A stretch of 64,000 nt of DNA from Erythrobacter fulvus (GTDB lineage: Bacteria > Pseudomonadota > Alphaproteobacteria > Sphingomonadales > Sphingomonadaceae): assembly GCF_028595285.1 (NCBI RefSeq), contig NZ_JAQQXQ010000003.1:62001-126000 (forward strand), read 5' to 3'. Below, piece by piece: positions 36,140 through 51,840 of this stretch. The translations under genes were made by a program, and so were the position numbers. The notes below the pieces were generated by a model. That model made no database searches, was not told where the DNA came from, and was given only the letters and a program-made list of their open reading frames with translations. Position 1 is the first letter of the stretch. Each line of letters starts with the position of its first letter.

Positions 36140-37981
36140 TTGGCGATCGCTCAGCAAGACCTGCAAGGTGAATTGCATCCGCCAGCCTTTCGTACCGACC
36201 GTTCGGGACGGGCGATGGTTTCCGCCCTTGCTGTTGCAGCAGCAGCTATGCTTTTTCCGCAGGCGGCATCGGCTCAGGTGCGGATTGCGCCGCCCACCCG
36301 AAGCGATCTTGCCCCGCCGGAATTGCGGCGCGACGCACCGACCACCACGCTGACGGTCGACGGCGATTTCGAACGTCCGCCTTGTGCGCTCGACCGGCCG
36401 GAATTCGCCGATATCCGCTTCACTGTCGGCGGGGCACAGTTCAACGGGCTTGAAAAGGTGCTTGGTCTCTCGCTCGATGCGGCATGGCGCGATTATCAGG
36501 GGCGCGAGTTGCCGGTTTCGGTGCTGTGCGACATCCGCGCCGAAGCCAATGCCGTGCTGCGCCGCCAGGGCTATCTCGCCACGGTCGAAATTCCCGAACA
36601 AAGCCTCGCCGACGGCATACCCGATTTCAACGTGGTTTTCGGACGGCTTGCCTCGGTCCGGGTGCGCGGGGATGCCGGGCCTTCGGAACGGCTGGTCGCG
36701 GGATATCTGGAAAAGCTGACGCAGCAGGAGGTGTTCAACACCAACACCGCCGAACGTTACCTGCTGCTGGCCGACGATCTGCCGGGGCTCGACGTGCGTC
36801 TGTCGCTACGACCGGCGGCGGGCGGGGCGCCGGGGGATCTGGTTGGCGAAATCGCGGTCTTGCGCCAACGCGGCATGATCGATGTCAATATCCAGAATTT
36901 CGGTTCCGACGCGATCGGGCGCTTTGGCGGGGTGCTGCGGGGCGAGCTCTACGATCTCACCGGACTAGGCGACCGGACCTCTGTTTCGGTGTTCTCGACG
37001 CTTGAATTCGCGGAACAGCAGACGGTGCAGATCGGGCACGATTTCCGCGTCGGCAGCGAGGGTTTGCGGCTGGGCGGGCAGCTAACCTGGAGCACCACCG
37101 ATCCCTCGCTCGGGCTTGCCGGCTTCGATGTCGAATCCGAAACCGTCTTTGCCAGCATCTTTGCCAGCTATCCGCTGGTGCGCACCCGCGCGCACAGCCT
37201 GTTCGCCGATGTGGGCTTCGATATTGTCGATCAGAATGTCGATGTGAACAATATCGCGCTGACGCAGGACAAGGTGCGGATGGTTTATGCACGGCTCGAC
37301 GGCGCGTGGACCGATCGCGCCTCGATCCAGCGTATAGGCGGTTACAGCCCGTTCGAACCAAGGGTGCGGATGCATTACGGGATCGAGGCGCGTCACGGGC
37401 TCGACGTGTTTTCTGCCAGCCCCGATTGCCGACCCAATCTGCTCGCCTGCCTGTTCGGCGGCGTTGCGCCGCCCAGCAGGATCGAGGCCGATCCCACCCC
37501 GCTGCTGGCGCGGATCGATGCGGGCATCGAATATCGCCCCGATCCGCTGTTGACCTTCTCGCTTGAGACCGTTGGACAGATCAGCAGTGATCCGCTCCCC
37601 GCGTTCGAGGAACTGGCCGGGGGAAGCTTTACCGTCGGGCGCGGTTATGATCCGGGCGCGGTGCTAGGCGACAGCGGCATCATGGGCAGTTTCGAACTGC
37701 GCTATGGATCGCTGATGCCTGACGGGCCGGATGCTTTCGCGCTCCAGCCTTATGTGTTCACCGACGTGGCCTGGGCCTGGAACGAGGATCCCAGCCGCCG
37801 CCCGAACAACCCCGACCGGCTGTGGTCGGCCGGCGGCGGTCTGCGCGTGGCATGGGGCCGCGGGATGCAGACCGACATGCTGGTGGCCGTCCCGCTTGAA
37901 CGGCCCGACCTGGCAGCCCGGCGCGGGGATGTGCGCTTCATGGTCTCGCTGACCGCCAGACTGTTCCCGTGGAGATTTTGA
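36140..37981 (+). CDS. TpsB outer-membrane transporter of two-partner secretion (ShlB/FhaC/HecB family)
   Basis: A 613-residue protein. A TTG start with GAGGGGGAAAA just upstream gives an N-terminal extension before the signal peptide (MVSALAVAAAAMLFPQAASAQ); the internal ATG at 36215 is an alternative. A POTRA-like region (about 85-200) contains the ADGIPDFNVVFG segment. The C-terminal 16-strand-type barrel (about 230-613) ends in Arg-Phe, as in Omp85-superfamily proteins. It would export the TpsA encoded 1 nt later across the outer membrane. Confidence 0.88.
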   Translation: MAIAQQDLQGELHPPAFRTDRSGRAMVSALAVAAAAMLFPQAASAQVRIAPPTRSDLAPPELRRDAPTTTLTVDGDFERPPCALDRPEFADIRFTVGGAQFNGLEKVLGLSLDAAWRDYQGRELPVSVLCDIRAEANAVLRRQGYLATVEIPEQSLADGIPDFNVVFGRLASVRVRGDAGPSERLVAGYLEKLTQQEVFNTNTAERYLLLADDLPGLDVRLSLRPAAGGAPGDLVGEIAVLRQRGMIDVNIQNFGSDAIGRFGGVLRGELYDLTGLGDRTSVSVFSTLEFAEQQTVQIGHDFRVGSEGLRLGGQLTWSTTDPSLGLAGFDVESETVFASIFASYPLVRTRAHSLFADVGFDIVDQNVDVNNIALTQDKVRMVYARLDGAWTDRASIQRIGGYSPFEPRVRMHYGIEARHGLDVFSASPDCRPNLLACLFGGVAPPSRIEADPTPLLARIDAGIEYRPDPLLTFSLETVGQISSDPLPAFEELAGGSFTVGRGYDPGAVLGDSGIMGSFELRYGSLMPDGPDAFALQPYVFTDVAWAWNEDPSRRPNNPDRLWSAGGGLRVAWGRGMQTDMLVAVPLERPDLAARRGDVRFMVSLTARLFPWRF

Positions 37982-37982
37982 G

Positions 37983-44336
<6,354 letters not shown>

Positions 44337-44337
44337 C

Positions 44338-47300
44338 ATGACTCTGCGTGTTCTCATCCGCATTGCCGGTCAGGTCGGGGCTGCGGCCTGCGGGATCGTC
44401 GGAATAATGGCGTCCCCGGCTGCGGCACAAAGCCTTGCTGCCGCCGAACAGTCGAGCCTTAGCCTGCGCGATACGTTCCCGATCGGATCGAACGGCCTGT
44501 GCGAGGCGCAGATCCTTTCGCCCGAGCCCGGCGCAGGCCTGTTCGACCGGCGCTATTCGGTTATCTGTCGCGATGCTGCCGCGCCGGTCGGCACCTTGTG
44601 GGTGGTGCGCGCCGCCCCCGCCGATGCACCCACTGCCCGCTTTGCCGGCGACGGCAGCACCTGTACGCCCAGCGACGCGGCCCCGGCCGCGCCGGGCCTG
44701 CCCGATGCCGAGCGGCTGATCTGTGCACGCGAAGGTAACATCATCCGCACCGAGCTGCTGATCGGACGCCGCGGTTCGCGCACCTTCGCCGCCAGCGGGC
44801 TGACCGCTTATGGCAAGGCGCTCGAACTCGGGCTGGCCTCGCTTGTAAGCGACAGGGTGGTGCCTGGCACGGTCGAAATTCCGCTTACCAGCGCGACTGA
44901 CGAAATCGCCTTTGCCCGCCAGCAGGCCGAAGCGATTTCCGCCGATCAGGCGCTGATCGAGGCATATCGTCGCAGTAACGCGGGCAATTTCGCCGAGGCG
45001 GCCGAATTTTTCGCGGTGTCATCGGCGGCACTCGCCGGGTCGGGTGCGGTCGAGGCGCAGCTCAACGAGGCGTTGCAGCAATCCAATCTCGGCAATTTCG
45101 CCGAAAGCCGACGGATATTTGCCTCCAATCGCAGCGCCAGCGCGGCGAGCCCCGTGCTCGCCCGCCTGCTGCGCAATTACGAGGCGATGGATGCGCTCAA
45201 CCGGCGTCGGCCCGAAGCTGCGCTGGCTCTGCTCGACGCGCCGCTGGTATCGGATTTCGCAGAAGGCGACGCGCTGCGGGCCTTGCAGATCGGCCCCGCG
45301 CTGGCGGGACAGCTGGCGAGCGAGAGCGGCCGCGTGACCGGGGCCTATTCCCTAAGCCTCACGCCGCTCGAACGGGCGCAGCTGCTCGACGGGCAACACG
45401 CCTATCTCAAGGCCACCGCTCTGCGCCTGCTTGGCCGCGCGGGAGAGGCAACCGCTCTGCTCGAACGCGCCGAAGACACGCTTTCCACTGTGCGCGACGG
45501 ACGGGTGATCTCGGTCGTCTGGCTGCGCGCGCAGGTACTGGGCGAGCTTGCCGAAGTCGCCGAACGCGGCGGGCGGATGGCCGAGGCCGAAGGGCTGCAC
45601 AGCCGTGCGATCGCGCTGCTTGATGTGACCTATCCGGGGTCACCCGCCTATGATAGCGCCCGCGCGCAGCTTGCCGGGTTCTATGCCCGCACCGGACGGC
45701 GCGACGATGCACTGGGGCTTTATCGCGACATTGTTGCCGATGCCAAGGGCCGTCCCTTGCCCTCGCTGCGCGGTTTGCTGGCACCCTATTTCGCGTTGCT
45801 GCTGGATGATGGCGCCGACAAGGCAAGCGCCGCCACCGATCTGTTCGCAGCCAGCCAGTTGCTCCAGCGCCCCGGTCTCGCGCAGACCCAGGCCGTGCTG
45901 GCACGCGAACTTTCGGGCGGCAGCGACGAGGCGGCGCAGCTGTTCCGCACCAGCACCAATCTCGGTCGTGCGATCGAACAGACGCGGCTGTCGTTGATCG
46001 AGCTGCGGACGGCCGAGCAGATGGGGCAGGATCGCGCTGCCGCGATTGCCGAGCGCGAGCAGCGGTTGGTGCAATTGCAGGAACAACAGGCCGAAGTGTT
46101 GCAGAAGCTGGCAACCTACCCGCGCTACCGGGCTGTCGCGGCGGACGGCATCGCGCTGGCCGACCTGCAGGCGATGCTGCGCGAGGGCGAGGCCTATGTG
46201 AAACTCGTCACGCTCGATGACGGAACCTATGTGCTTTATGCCACCGGCAGCGATGCGCAGGTGTGGCGCGCCGATGCGAGCCCGGCGGAGCTGGACAGGC
46301 TGGTGGGCCAAATCCGCGAGAGCATTGCCGTGGTTGAAGGCGGCCAGGTGCTGACCTACCCCTTCGATATCGAACGTGCGCGCGAGCTATATGTGCGGTT
46401 GTTTGCCCCCGTGGCCGAGCGCCTGCCGCAGCTTCACCACATCGTTTTCGAACCCGACGGCGCGCTGCTGAAACTGCCGATCAACCTTCTGGTTACCGAC
46501 GATGCCAGCGTGGCCGCATACAAGGCGCGGATGGTAGGGCGCACGCCCGACGAATATGACTTCCGCGGCACCGCGTGGCTAGGCCGGACGACGCAGATCA
46601 GCACCTCGGTGGCGGCATCGGCGTTCCGTGACGTGCGTGCGGCGCGGCCTTCGGACGGCAAGCGCGCCTATCTCGGCCTTGGCGAGAATGCGCCGATCGG
46701 ATCCGGCACGATCGGCAGCGCGCGCACCCGCGCCGTGATCGAAAGCGGCGACAAGTGCCAGTGGTCGCCCAATATCTGGGCCAACCCGATCAAGGCCGAC
46801 GAACTGCGCGAAGCAGCTTCACGCTTTGGCGGCGGGGCGCGGGTGCTGACCCGCGACGAATTCACCGACAGCGCAATCCGGCAACTCGACGATCTTGGCG
46901 AATACCGCATCCTGCATTTTGCCACGCACGGACTGGTCACCGCACCCCAGCCCGAATGTCCGCCGCGCCCGGCGCTGCTGACCAGCTTCGACAAGAACGA
47001 AGATTCGGACGGGTTGCTGACCTTTGCCGAGATCTTCGGTCTGAGGATCGATGCCGATCTGGTGATCCTTTCGGCTTGCGACACCGCAGGCAGCGCCACC
47101 ATCGGTGCCACCCGCGAGGCCGGGGTGACGAGCGGCGGCGAATTCGCGCTGGACGGGCTGGTGCGCGCCTTCGTCGGCGCGGGCGGGCGCACCGTGTTGG
47201 CCAGCCACTGGCCGGTGCCGGATGATTTCGACGCTACCGGGCGGCTGATTTCGGGACTGTTCGCAGAAGACGGGCGGGAGACCGCTGCGGCGCTGCGCGA

Positions 47301-47400
47301 ATCCCAGCTGGCGCTGATGGACGATGCCGATACCTCGCACCCTTTCTACTGGTCGGCCTTTGCCGTGGTGGGCGACGGCGCGGCCCGTCTCGCGCGCTGA
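44338..47400 (+). CDS. Secreted TPR-CHAT-domain putative protease
   Basis: A 1020-residue protein. The ATG at 44338 has GAAGGAGGAG just upstream and starts a signal peptide (GIMASPAAAQS), so the protein acts in the periplasm or outside. A middle region (about 200-600) is TPR-like helical repeats. The C-terminal CHAT domain has the caspase-like dyad: His860/His864 in LHFATHG and Cys914 in LSACDTAG. CHAT proteases cleave proteins after specific residues. It lies 1 nt after tpsA, so processing of that exoprotein is a reasonable hypothesis. Confidence 0.86.
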   Translation: MTLRVLIRIAGQVGAAACGIVGIMASPAAAQSLAAAEQSSLSLRDTFPIGSNGLCEAQILSPEPGAGLFDRRYSVICRDAAAPVGTLWVVRAAPADAPTARFAGDGSTCTPSDAAPAAPGLPDAERLICAREGNIIRTELLIGRRGSRTFAASGLTAYGKALELGLASLVSDRVVPGTVEIPLTSATDEIAFARQQAEAISADQALIEAYRRSNAGNFAEAAEFFAVSSAALAGSGAVEAQLNEALQQSNLGNFAESRRIFASNRSASAASPVLARLLRNYEAMDALNRRRPEAALALLDAPLVSDFAEGDALRALQIGPALAGQLASESGRVTGAYSLSLTPLERAQLLDGQHAYLKATALRLLGRAGEATALLERAEDTLSTVRDGRVISVVWLRAQVLGELAEVAERGGRMAEAEGLHSRAIALLDVTYPGSPAYDSARAQLAGFYARTGRRDDALGLYRDIVADAKGRPLPSLRGLLAPYFALLLDDGADKASAATDLFAASQLLQRPGLAQTQAVLARELSGGSDEAAQLFRTSTNLGRAIEQTRLSLIELRTAEQMGQDRAAAIAEREQRLVQLQEQQAEVLQKLATYPRYRAVAADGIALADLQAMLREGEAYVKLVTLDDGTYVLYATGSDAQVWRADASPAELDRLVGQIRESIAVVEGGQVLTYPFDIERARELYVRLFAPVAERLPQLHHIVFEPDGALLKLPINLLVTDDASVAAYKARMVGRTPDEYDFRGTAWLGRTTQISTSVAASAFRDVRAARPSDGKRAYLGLGENAPIGSGTIGSARTRAVIESGDKCQWSPNIWANPIKADELREAASRFGGGARVLTRDEFTDSAIRQLDDLGEYRILHFATHGLVTAPQPECPPRPALLTSFDKNEDSDGLLTFAEIFGLRIDADLVILSACDTAGSATIGATREAGVTSGGEFALDGLVRAFVGAGGRTVLASHWPVPDDFDATGRLISGLFAEDGRETAAALRESQLALMDDADTSHPFYWSAFAVVGDGAARLAR

Positions 47401-47422
47401 CAGGGCGCAGGGACGCAAGGGG

Positions 47423-49480
47423 ATGGAGCAGGCTGAACAGCGCGCGGCCACGCCGATCGGGTTGTTGCGGCGCGGCTGGCGCAATGTGCGCGAGGCGGGC
47501 GGGGTGCAATTGCTCGCGACCTTCGTGGTGCTGTGCATGGCGCTGTTCATTGCCCGCTTCAGCTGGGTGCTACCCGACGGCGATGTCCCGACCCCGCTCA
47601 CCAGCGAGGCCGAGCGCGCATTTTATGACTTGCGTGCCTATTACGCCGCCGATCTGGTCGAGCAGGATTCGCGCGTCGTGCTGGTGGTCTACACCGACCA
47701 GACGCTGATCAAAGCGCAGAAACGTTCGCCGCTCGATCGCGGGATGCTGGCCCGCACGTTGCGCAATCTCGACGGCATGGGGGCCAAGGCCATCGGGATC
47801 GACATCCTGTTCGACCAGCCGCAGGACGAGGATGCCGAACTGATCGAAACCCTGCGTGCGATGCAGACGCCCGTTGCGGTTGCCTATGCCAACCTGGCCA
47901 CCAACCAGGATGATATCGTCTACGAACAGCAGCAATATCTCGAACAATTCCAGGCGACGCTAGCCGGTACGAGGGCGCGGCCCGCCAGCATCCGGCTCGA
48001 CAATACCTTCGGGGCGACGCGTGTCTGGCCCAATATCGTCGAGGGTTTGCCTCCGTTGCTTGGCCGGGCCCTGCTGAGCGATGCTGGCGATGCGGCCCCC
48101 GCTTTCGACCGATACGAGGGCGCGATCGATTATCGCCGGCCGAAGTTTGTTGATTCGCCGCTGTTCGCCTCGCTCCAGATCGATCTTTTCGCCGATCCCG
48201 ACCCGGAGGTGATCCCGTTTCTGGCGGAGCAGATTGCGGGCAAATATGTCCTGATCGGCGGCGACATCGTCGATTACGACCGGGTGGAGACGACCTTCAC
48301 GTCGATCAATGGCGAGGTGCCGGCCGGGATCGCGGTCCATGCCGAAATCATGGCGCAGATGCTCGACAACCGGTTGCTGGCGCCGATCCCGGTGTGGGTG
48401 CTGTGGGCCATGGCGGTGCTGGTGGTGGTAACGGCGGCGCTCACCGCGCTGCTCGAATGGCCGGCGCGCCGCCTTGCACCCTTTCTGGTGCTGCTGTTTG
48501 CCGCCTTCATCGGCACCCCGGTGGCGCTGCAACTGCGCGATGTCGATACCTACGGACTGCCTGCCTTCGGCTGGCTGATCGGTTGGGTGATGGCCTTCAC
48601 CGCCGTCACCGCGGCGGCGCGGGCGTCGGGCGCGGTGCAGCGCAATTTCGCCACCGGTGCGCTCGGCAAATATATCCCGCGCGACATCGCACAGGCGATC
48701 ATCGACAAGCCCGAACTGCTGTCGCTGGGGGGCGAGAAGCGCGCGATCTTCGTATTGTTCAGCGATCTCGAGGGCTTCACCAAGATGAGCCACGCGATCC
48801 CGCCGGAAATGGTGGCCAAGTTATTGAACCGCTATCTCGATTTGCTCAGCCAGGTGGTGCTCGACCATGGCGGGGTGATCGACAAGTTCGTGGGCGATGC
48901 GGTTGTCGCCTTCTGGGGCGCGCCGATCAGCCGCGAGGACGACGCTAATCGTGCGGCGAAGGCGGGCTATGCGATGTGGCAGGCGGGCGAGGAATTCCGC
49001 CGCGAGGTGGCGGCAATGGATCCCGATCTGCCCAAGATCGGCAAGACCCGGGTGGGCCTGCATTATGGCGAGGCTGTTATCGGCAATTTTGGCGGCGCGA
49101 CGCGTATCCAGTATACCGCGCTGGGCGATTCCATGAACACTGCCGCACGGCTGGAGGCGGCCAACAAGGCGCTCGATTCAAGCGTGATGGCAAGCCGCGA
49201 GTTTGCCGAGGCTTCGGGTCTGGACTGGTGGCGCCAGATGGGCAGGGTGCGATTGCGCGGGCGGGCGCGTCCGGTGGACCTGTTCGAGCCTGCGCCGGAC
49301 TTTCCCGATGAAGATCGCGCTCTGCTGGCCCGGGCTTGCGGGCTGGCTGCGACCGACCGCGACGCCGCGCTTCGGCTCGTGCAGGATGTCGCCGGTCGTC
49401 ATACGGATGATACAGCATTGCGTAATCTGCTAAGGCGGATGCATGAAATGGACGAGGGAGGAACTTATGTTCTCGGCTAG
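47423..49480 (+). CDS. CHASE2-domain adenylate/guanylate cyclase (class III)
   Basis: A 685-residue membrane enzyme. After a first helix (about 30-48), an extracytoplasmic CHASE2 sensor domain spans about 60-315 (VVLVVYTDQTL, GIDILFDQP). It is followed by three membrane helices and a cytoplasmic cyclase domain (about 430-620). The metal-binding Asp448 (FSDLEGFT) and Asp492 (KFVGDAVVAFWG) are intact, with GNFGGATRIQYTALGD later. It makes cAMP or cGMP in response to an unknown extracytoplasmic cue. The downstream gene overlaps by 14 nt. Confidence 0.9.
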   Translation: MEQAEQRAATPIGLLRRGWRNVREAGGVQLLATFVVLCMALFIARFSWVLPDGDVPTPLTSEAERAFYDLRAYYAADLVEQDSRVVLVVYTDQTLIKAQKRSPLDRGMLARTLRNLDGMGAKAIGIDILFDQPQDEDAELIETLRAMQTPVAVAYANLATNQDDIVYEQQQYLEQFQATLAGTRARPASIRLDNTFGATRVWPNIVEGLPPLLGRALLSDAGDAAPAFDRYEGAIDYRRPKFVDSPLFASLQIDLFADPDPEVIPFLAEQIAGKYVLIGGDIVDYDRVETTFTSINGEVPAGIAVHAEIMAQMLDNRLLAPIPVWVLWAMAVLVVVTAALTALLEWPARRLAPFLVLLFAAFIGTPVALQLRDVDTYGLPAFGWLIGWVMAFTAVTAAARASGAVQRNFATGALGKYIPRDIAQAIIDKPELLSLGGEKRAIFVLFSDLEGFTKMSHAIPPEMVAKLLNRYLDLLSQVVLDHGGVIDKFVGDAVVAFWGAPISREDDANRAAKAGYAMWQAGEEFRREVAAMDPDLPKIGKTRVGLHYGEAVIGNFGGATRIQYTALGDSMNTAARLEAANKALDSSVMASREFAEASGLDWWRQMGRVRLRGRARPVDLFEPAPDFPDEDRALLARACGLAATDRDAALRLVQDVAGRHTDDTALRNLLRRMHEMDEGGTYVLG

Positions 49481-50228
49481 AATGAAACGGACGATGGCGG
49501 CGCTGGCACTGGGCGGCGCGGCGCTGGCCCTGCCGGTTGCGGCTATGGCCGGCGTGGTGGTCAAGTCCACCGGCCCGTCGTCAACGAAATACCCGGTCGG
49601 CACCAAGCTTGACGATGATGCCAGTATCACCCTGAAAGCGGGCGATGTGGTGACGGTGCTGACATCGGACGGTACGCGCGTGATCAAGGGCGCGGGCACG
49701 TTTCGCGTCGGCGACAGGCCACAGGTCGCGTCAGACCGCTTCGCTTCGCTCACCCGCAAGCGCGCCGCCACCCGTGTGCGCACCGGGGCCGTGCGTGCGC
49801 CCGAGGACGAGGCGGTGACCAATCCCAGCCTGTGGTATGTCGACATCACCCGTTCGGGCACAATCTGTCTTTATGATCTGGCCACCGTCCGCCTGTGGCG
49901 CCCCGGAACCGAAGGCACTGCGACCTATCGCGTTACGGCGCATGGTGACGGCGATCACGGCGAGACCGGGCCGCAAGCCGAAGTAACCTTCGATGACACG
50001 GTGACTGTCGCGGCGCTTGATCCGGCGCGTATGCCGATTGCCGAGGGCGGGCATTACATGGTCACCGGCCCCGACGGTGCGACCAGCGCGGAACTGAGCT
50101 TCGTGTTGCTGGCAGATGACTTCGAACAGCCCGATGCGCTGGCAGAGGCCCTGATTGCCAAGGGCTGCTCGGTCCAGCTCGAAGCGCTGGCGAGCACGCT
50201 GGAGGCATCGGCCGAAGCGGCAAGTTAA
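49467..50228 (+). CDS. Secreted FecR-like/DUF928-like protein of the TPS-CHAT cluster
   Basis: A 253-residue protein. The ATG at 49467 follows a strong GAGGGAGGAA and starts a signal peptide cleaved near AAMAG. The N-terminal half (about 30-80) has the beta pattern ITLKAGDVVTVLTSDGTRVIKGAGTF, read as a FecR-like fold. The C-terminal half (about 115-225) is an Ig-like arrangement reminiscent of DUF928 proteins that accompany CHAT/haemagglutinin genes in cyanobacteria. No catalytic motif was seen. It overlaps the cyclase gene by 14 nt and is probably its periplasmic partner. Confidence 0.7.
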   Translation: MFSARMKRTMAALALGGAALALPVAAMAGVVVKSTGPSSTKYPVGTKLDDDASITLKAGDVVTVLTSDGTRVIKGAGTFRVGDRPQVASDRFASLTRKRAATRVRTGAVRAPEDEAVTNPSLWYVDITRSGTICLYDLATVRLWRPGTEGTATYRVTAHGDGDHGETGPQAEVTFDDTVTVAALDPARMPIAEGGHYMVTGPDGATSAELSFVLLADDFEQPDALAEALIAKGCSVQLEALASTLEASAEAAS

Positions 50229-50293
50229 GGCCGATCGCCTTCGGGTTGCGGACCTTACGGGCATAAAAACGGCGCTTTGCCTGTTGCATCGCG

Positions 50294-50309
50294 GTCCCAA
50301 GCTTGGGAC
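50294..50309. promoter_or_regulatory. Perfect 16-bp palindrome upstream of the cytochrome operon
   Basis: GTCCCAAGCTTGGGAC lies in the 224-bp gap between the secretion genes and the cytochrome operon, about 144 nt before the first cytochrome gene. It could be a regulator site or a transcription terminator stem for the upstream operon; no T-tract follows. Nothing else was recognised in this gap. Confidence 0.45.
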
Positions 50310-50452
50310 AAGGGGGTAATCGGTCGGCCCGGCGGGGGAGTCGGCACGCGATTGCATTGCTGACGCGGCTCTACAAGCGCGGGTCCGGGCAGCTTGCTAG
50401 CCTGCCGCTTCCGCCACAAGGTTGGAAAGGCAGGCATCTCGGGGGGGATGGG

Positions 50453-51838
50453 ATGACGGGAGTTCTGGCGAAACTGATCGCTGGCCTCGATCGCAGGCCA
50501 CACATCGTGCGGTTGCTCGCGGTGCTCGGCCTCGCTGCGCTCTATCCCGCATCTGTTGCGATCGGCAATCCGACTTTCGAAGGCGTGGCGACTTGCGCCG
50601 GATCAACCTGCCATGGCCGGGCGGAGGGCAATGGCGCGGTGGTGCGGCAGGACGAAATCGCCACCTGGCAGGAACCGTCCTCGCCCTCGGGCGCCCACAG
50701 CCGCGCTTATGCAGTCCTTGGCGGGCGGCGCGGACAGCAGATCGCCGCCAGCCTCGGCCTTGGCAATGCACAGGCAGCCCCGGCGTGTCTCGGCTGCCAT
50801 TCGACCTACGCGCCTGCCAGCCAGCGCGGCGCGAAGTTCACCCTTTCGGACGGGGTCGGGTGCGAAAGCTGTCATGGACCATCGGGCGGAAGTTGGCTGG
50901 CCGAACACTATGCACTGCCTGCCACCCATGCTTCGAATGTCGCGGCCGGGCTAACCCCGCTTGAAAATCCCAAGGCGCGGGCCAATGTGTGCCTTGATTG
51001 CCATTACGGATCGGACAAGCCGGGTCAGTTCGTCACCCACGCGATGATGGCCGCAGGCCACCCGCGCGTGTCGTTCGAGCTCGACCTGTTCAGCGCACTC
51101 CAGCAGCACCACAACATCGATGCCGATTACACCGCGCGCAAAGGCGCGCCCGGTTCGCTGCGCTTCTGGGCAGTGGGGCAGGCCGAAGCGGTGCGCCGCG
51201 CCACGACGCTTTTCGCCCAGCCCAGGTTCCAGATGCAGGGTGCCTTCCCGCAGTTCTATTTCTATGACTGCCATTCGTGCCATCGCACCATCACCGACGG
51301 CCCGCAGCGCAAGCTGACCTTCGAGACCAATCCCGCCCGCCCGATCCCGTTCGGCAACCCGCCCTTCAATGACGAGAACATCATCATGCTTTCCGCCGTC
51401 GCGGGCGCGCTGGTGCCGGGCGAGGCCGAGGCGTTCCGCAGCGCGAGCCGCGAATTCCACCGCGCGATGGCGGCAGATCCGGCCGATGCGCGCGCCGCCG
51501 CGCAGGCACTCGCCACCCGCGCCGGATCGCTTTCCGACCGGCTTTCGGCCCGCGGCTATGCCGATGCCGATGCCTTCAAGGTGATCGGGGTGATTGCGGG
51601 CGAGGCGACGGCGCCGCGCTTTACCGACTATGCCGGATCGGTGCAGGCGGTGATGGCGGTGGATACGCTGCTGAATGCGCTGGTGCGCGAGGGCCGTGTC
51701 ACGCGCGGCGCGGCCGCCGGCATCCGCGCCGACATCGCCCGCGCTTACAAGGCGGTTGAAGAACCCAATGCCTATCGCCCGGCGGATTTCCGCAGCGCGC
51801 TCAAATCGGCAGCGGGCGCAATCGGAAGGTTGCAATAG
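50453..51838 (+). CDS. Pentaheme c-type cytochrome (cytochrome c554-like)
   Basis: A 461-residue exported protein with an N-terminal helix (about 15-38). Five heme motifs are seen: a non-canonical CAGSTCH (Cys48-His54) and four CXXCH at 112, 137, 180 and 273. The first heme site matches the longer CX4CH spacing. The C-terminal 180 residues are helical and heme-free. Family resemblance is to cytochrome c554-type multiheme proteins. It opens the operon with the GlcG lipoprotein, the beta-barrel and the decaheme protein, with gaps of only 1-2 nt, and probably carries electrons in the periplasm. Confidence 0.87.
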   Translation: MTGVLAKLIAGLDRRPHIVRLLAVLGLAALYPASVAIGNPTFEGVATCAGSTCHGRAEGNGAVVRQDEIATWQEPSSPSGAHSRAYAVLGGRRGQQIAASLGLGNAQAAPACLGCHSTYAPASQRGAKFTLSDGVGCESCHGPSGGSWLAEHYALPATHASNVAAGLTPLENPKARANVCLDCHYGSDKPGQFVTHAMMAAGHPRVSFELDLFSALQQHHNIDADYTARKGAPGSLRFWAVGQAEAVRRATTLFAQPRFQMQGAFPQFYFYDCHSCHRTITDGPQRKLTFETNPARPIPFGNPPFNDENIIMLSAVAGALVPGEAEAFRSASREFHRAMAADPADARAAAQALATRAGSLSDRLSARGYADADAFKVIGVIAGEATAPRFTDYAGSVQAVMAVDTLLNALVREGRVTRGAAAGIRADIARAYKAVEEPNAYRPADFRSALKSAAGAIGRLQ

Positions 51839-51840
51839 GC

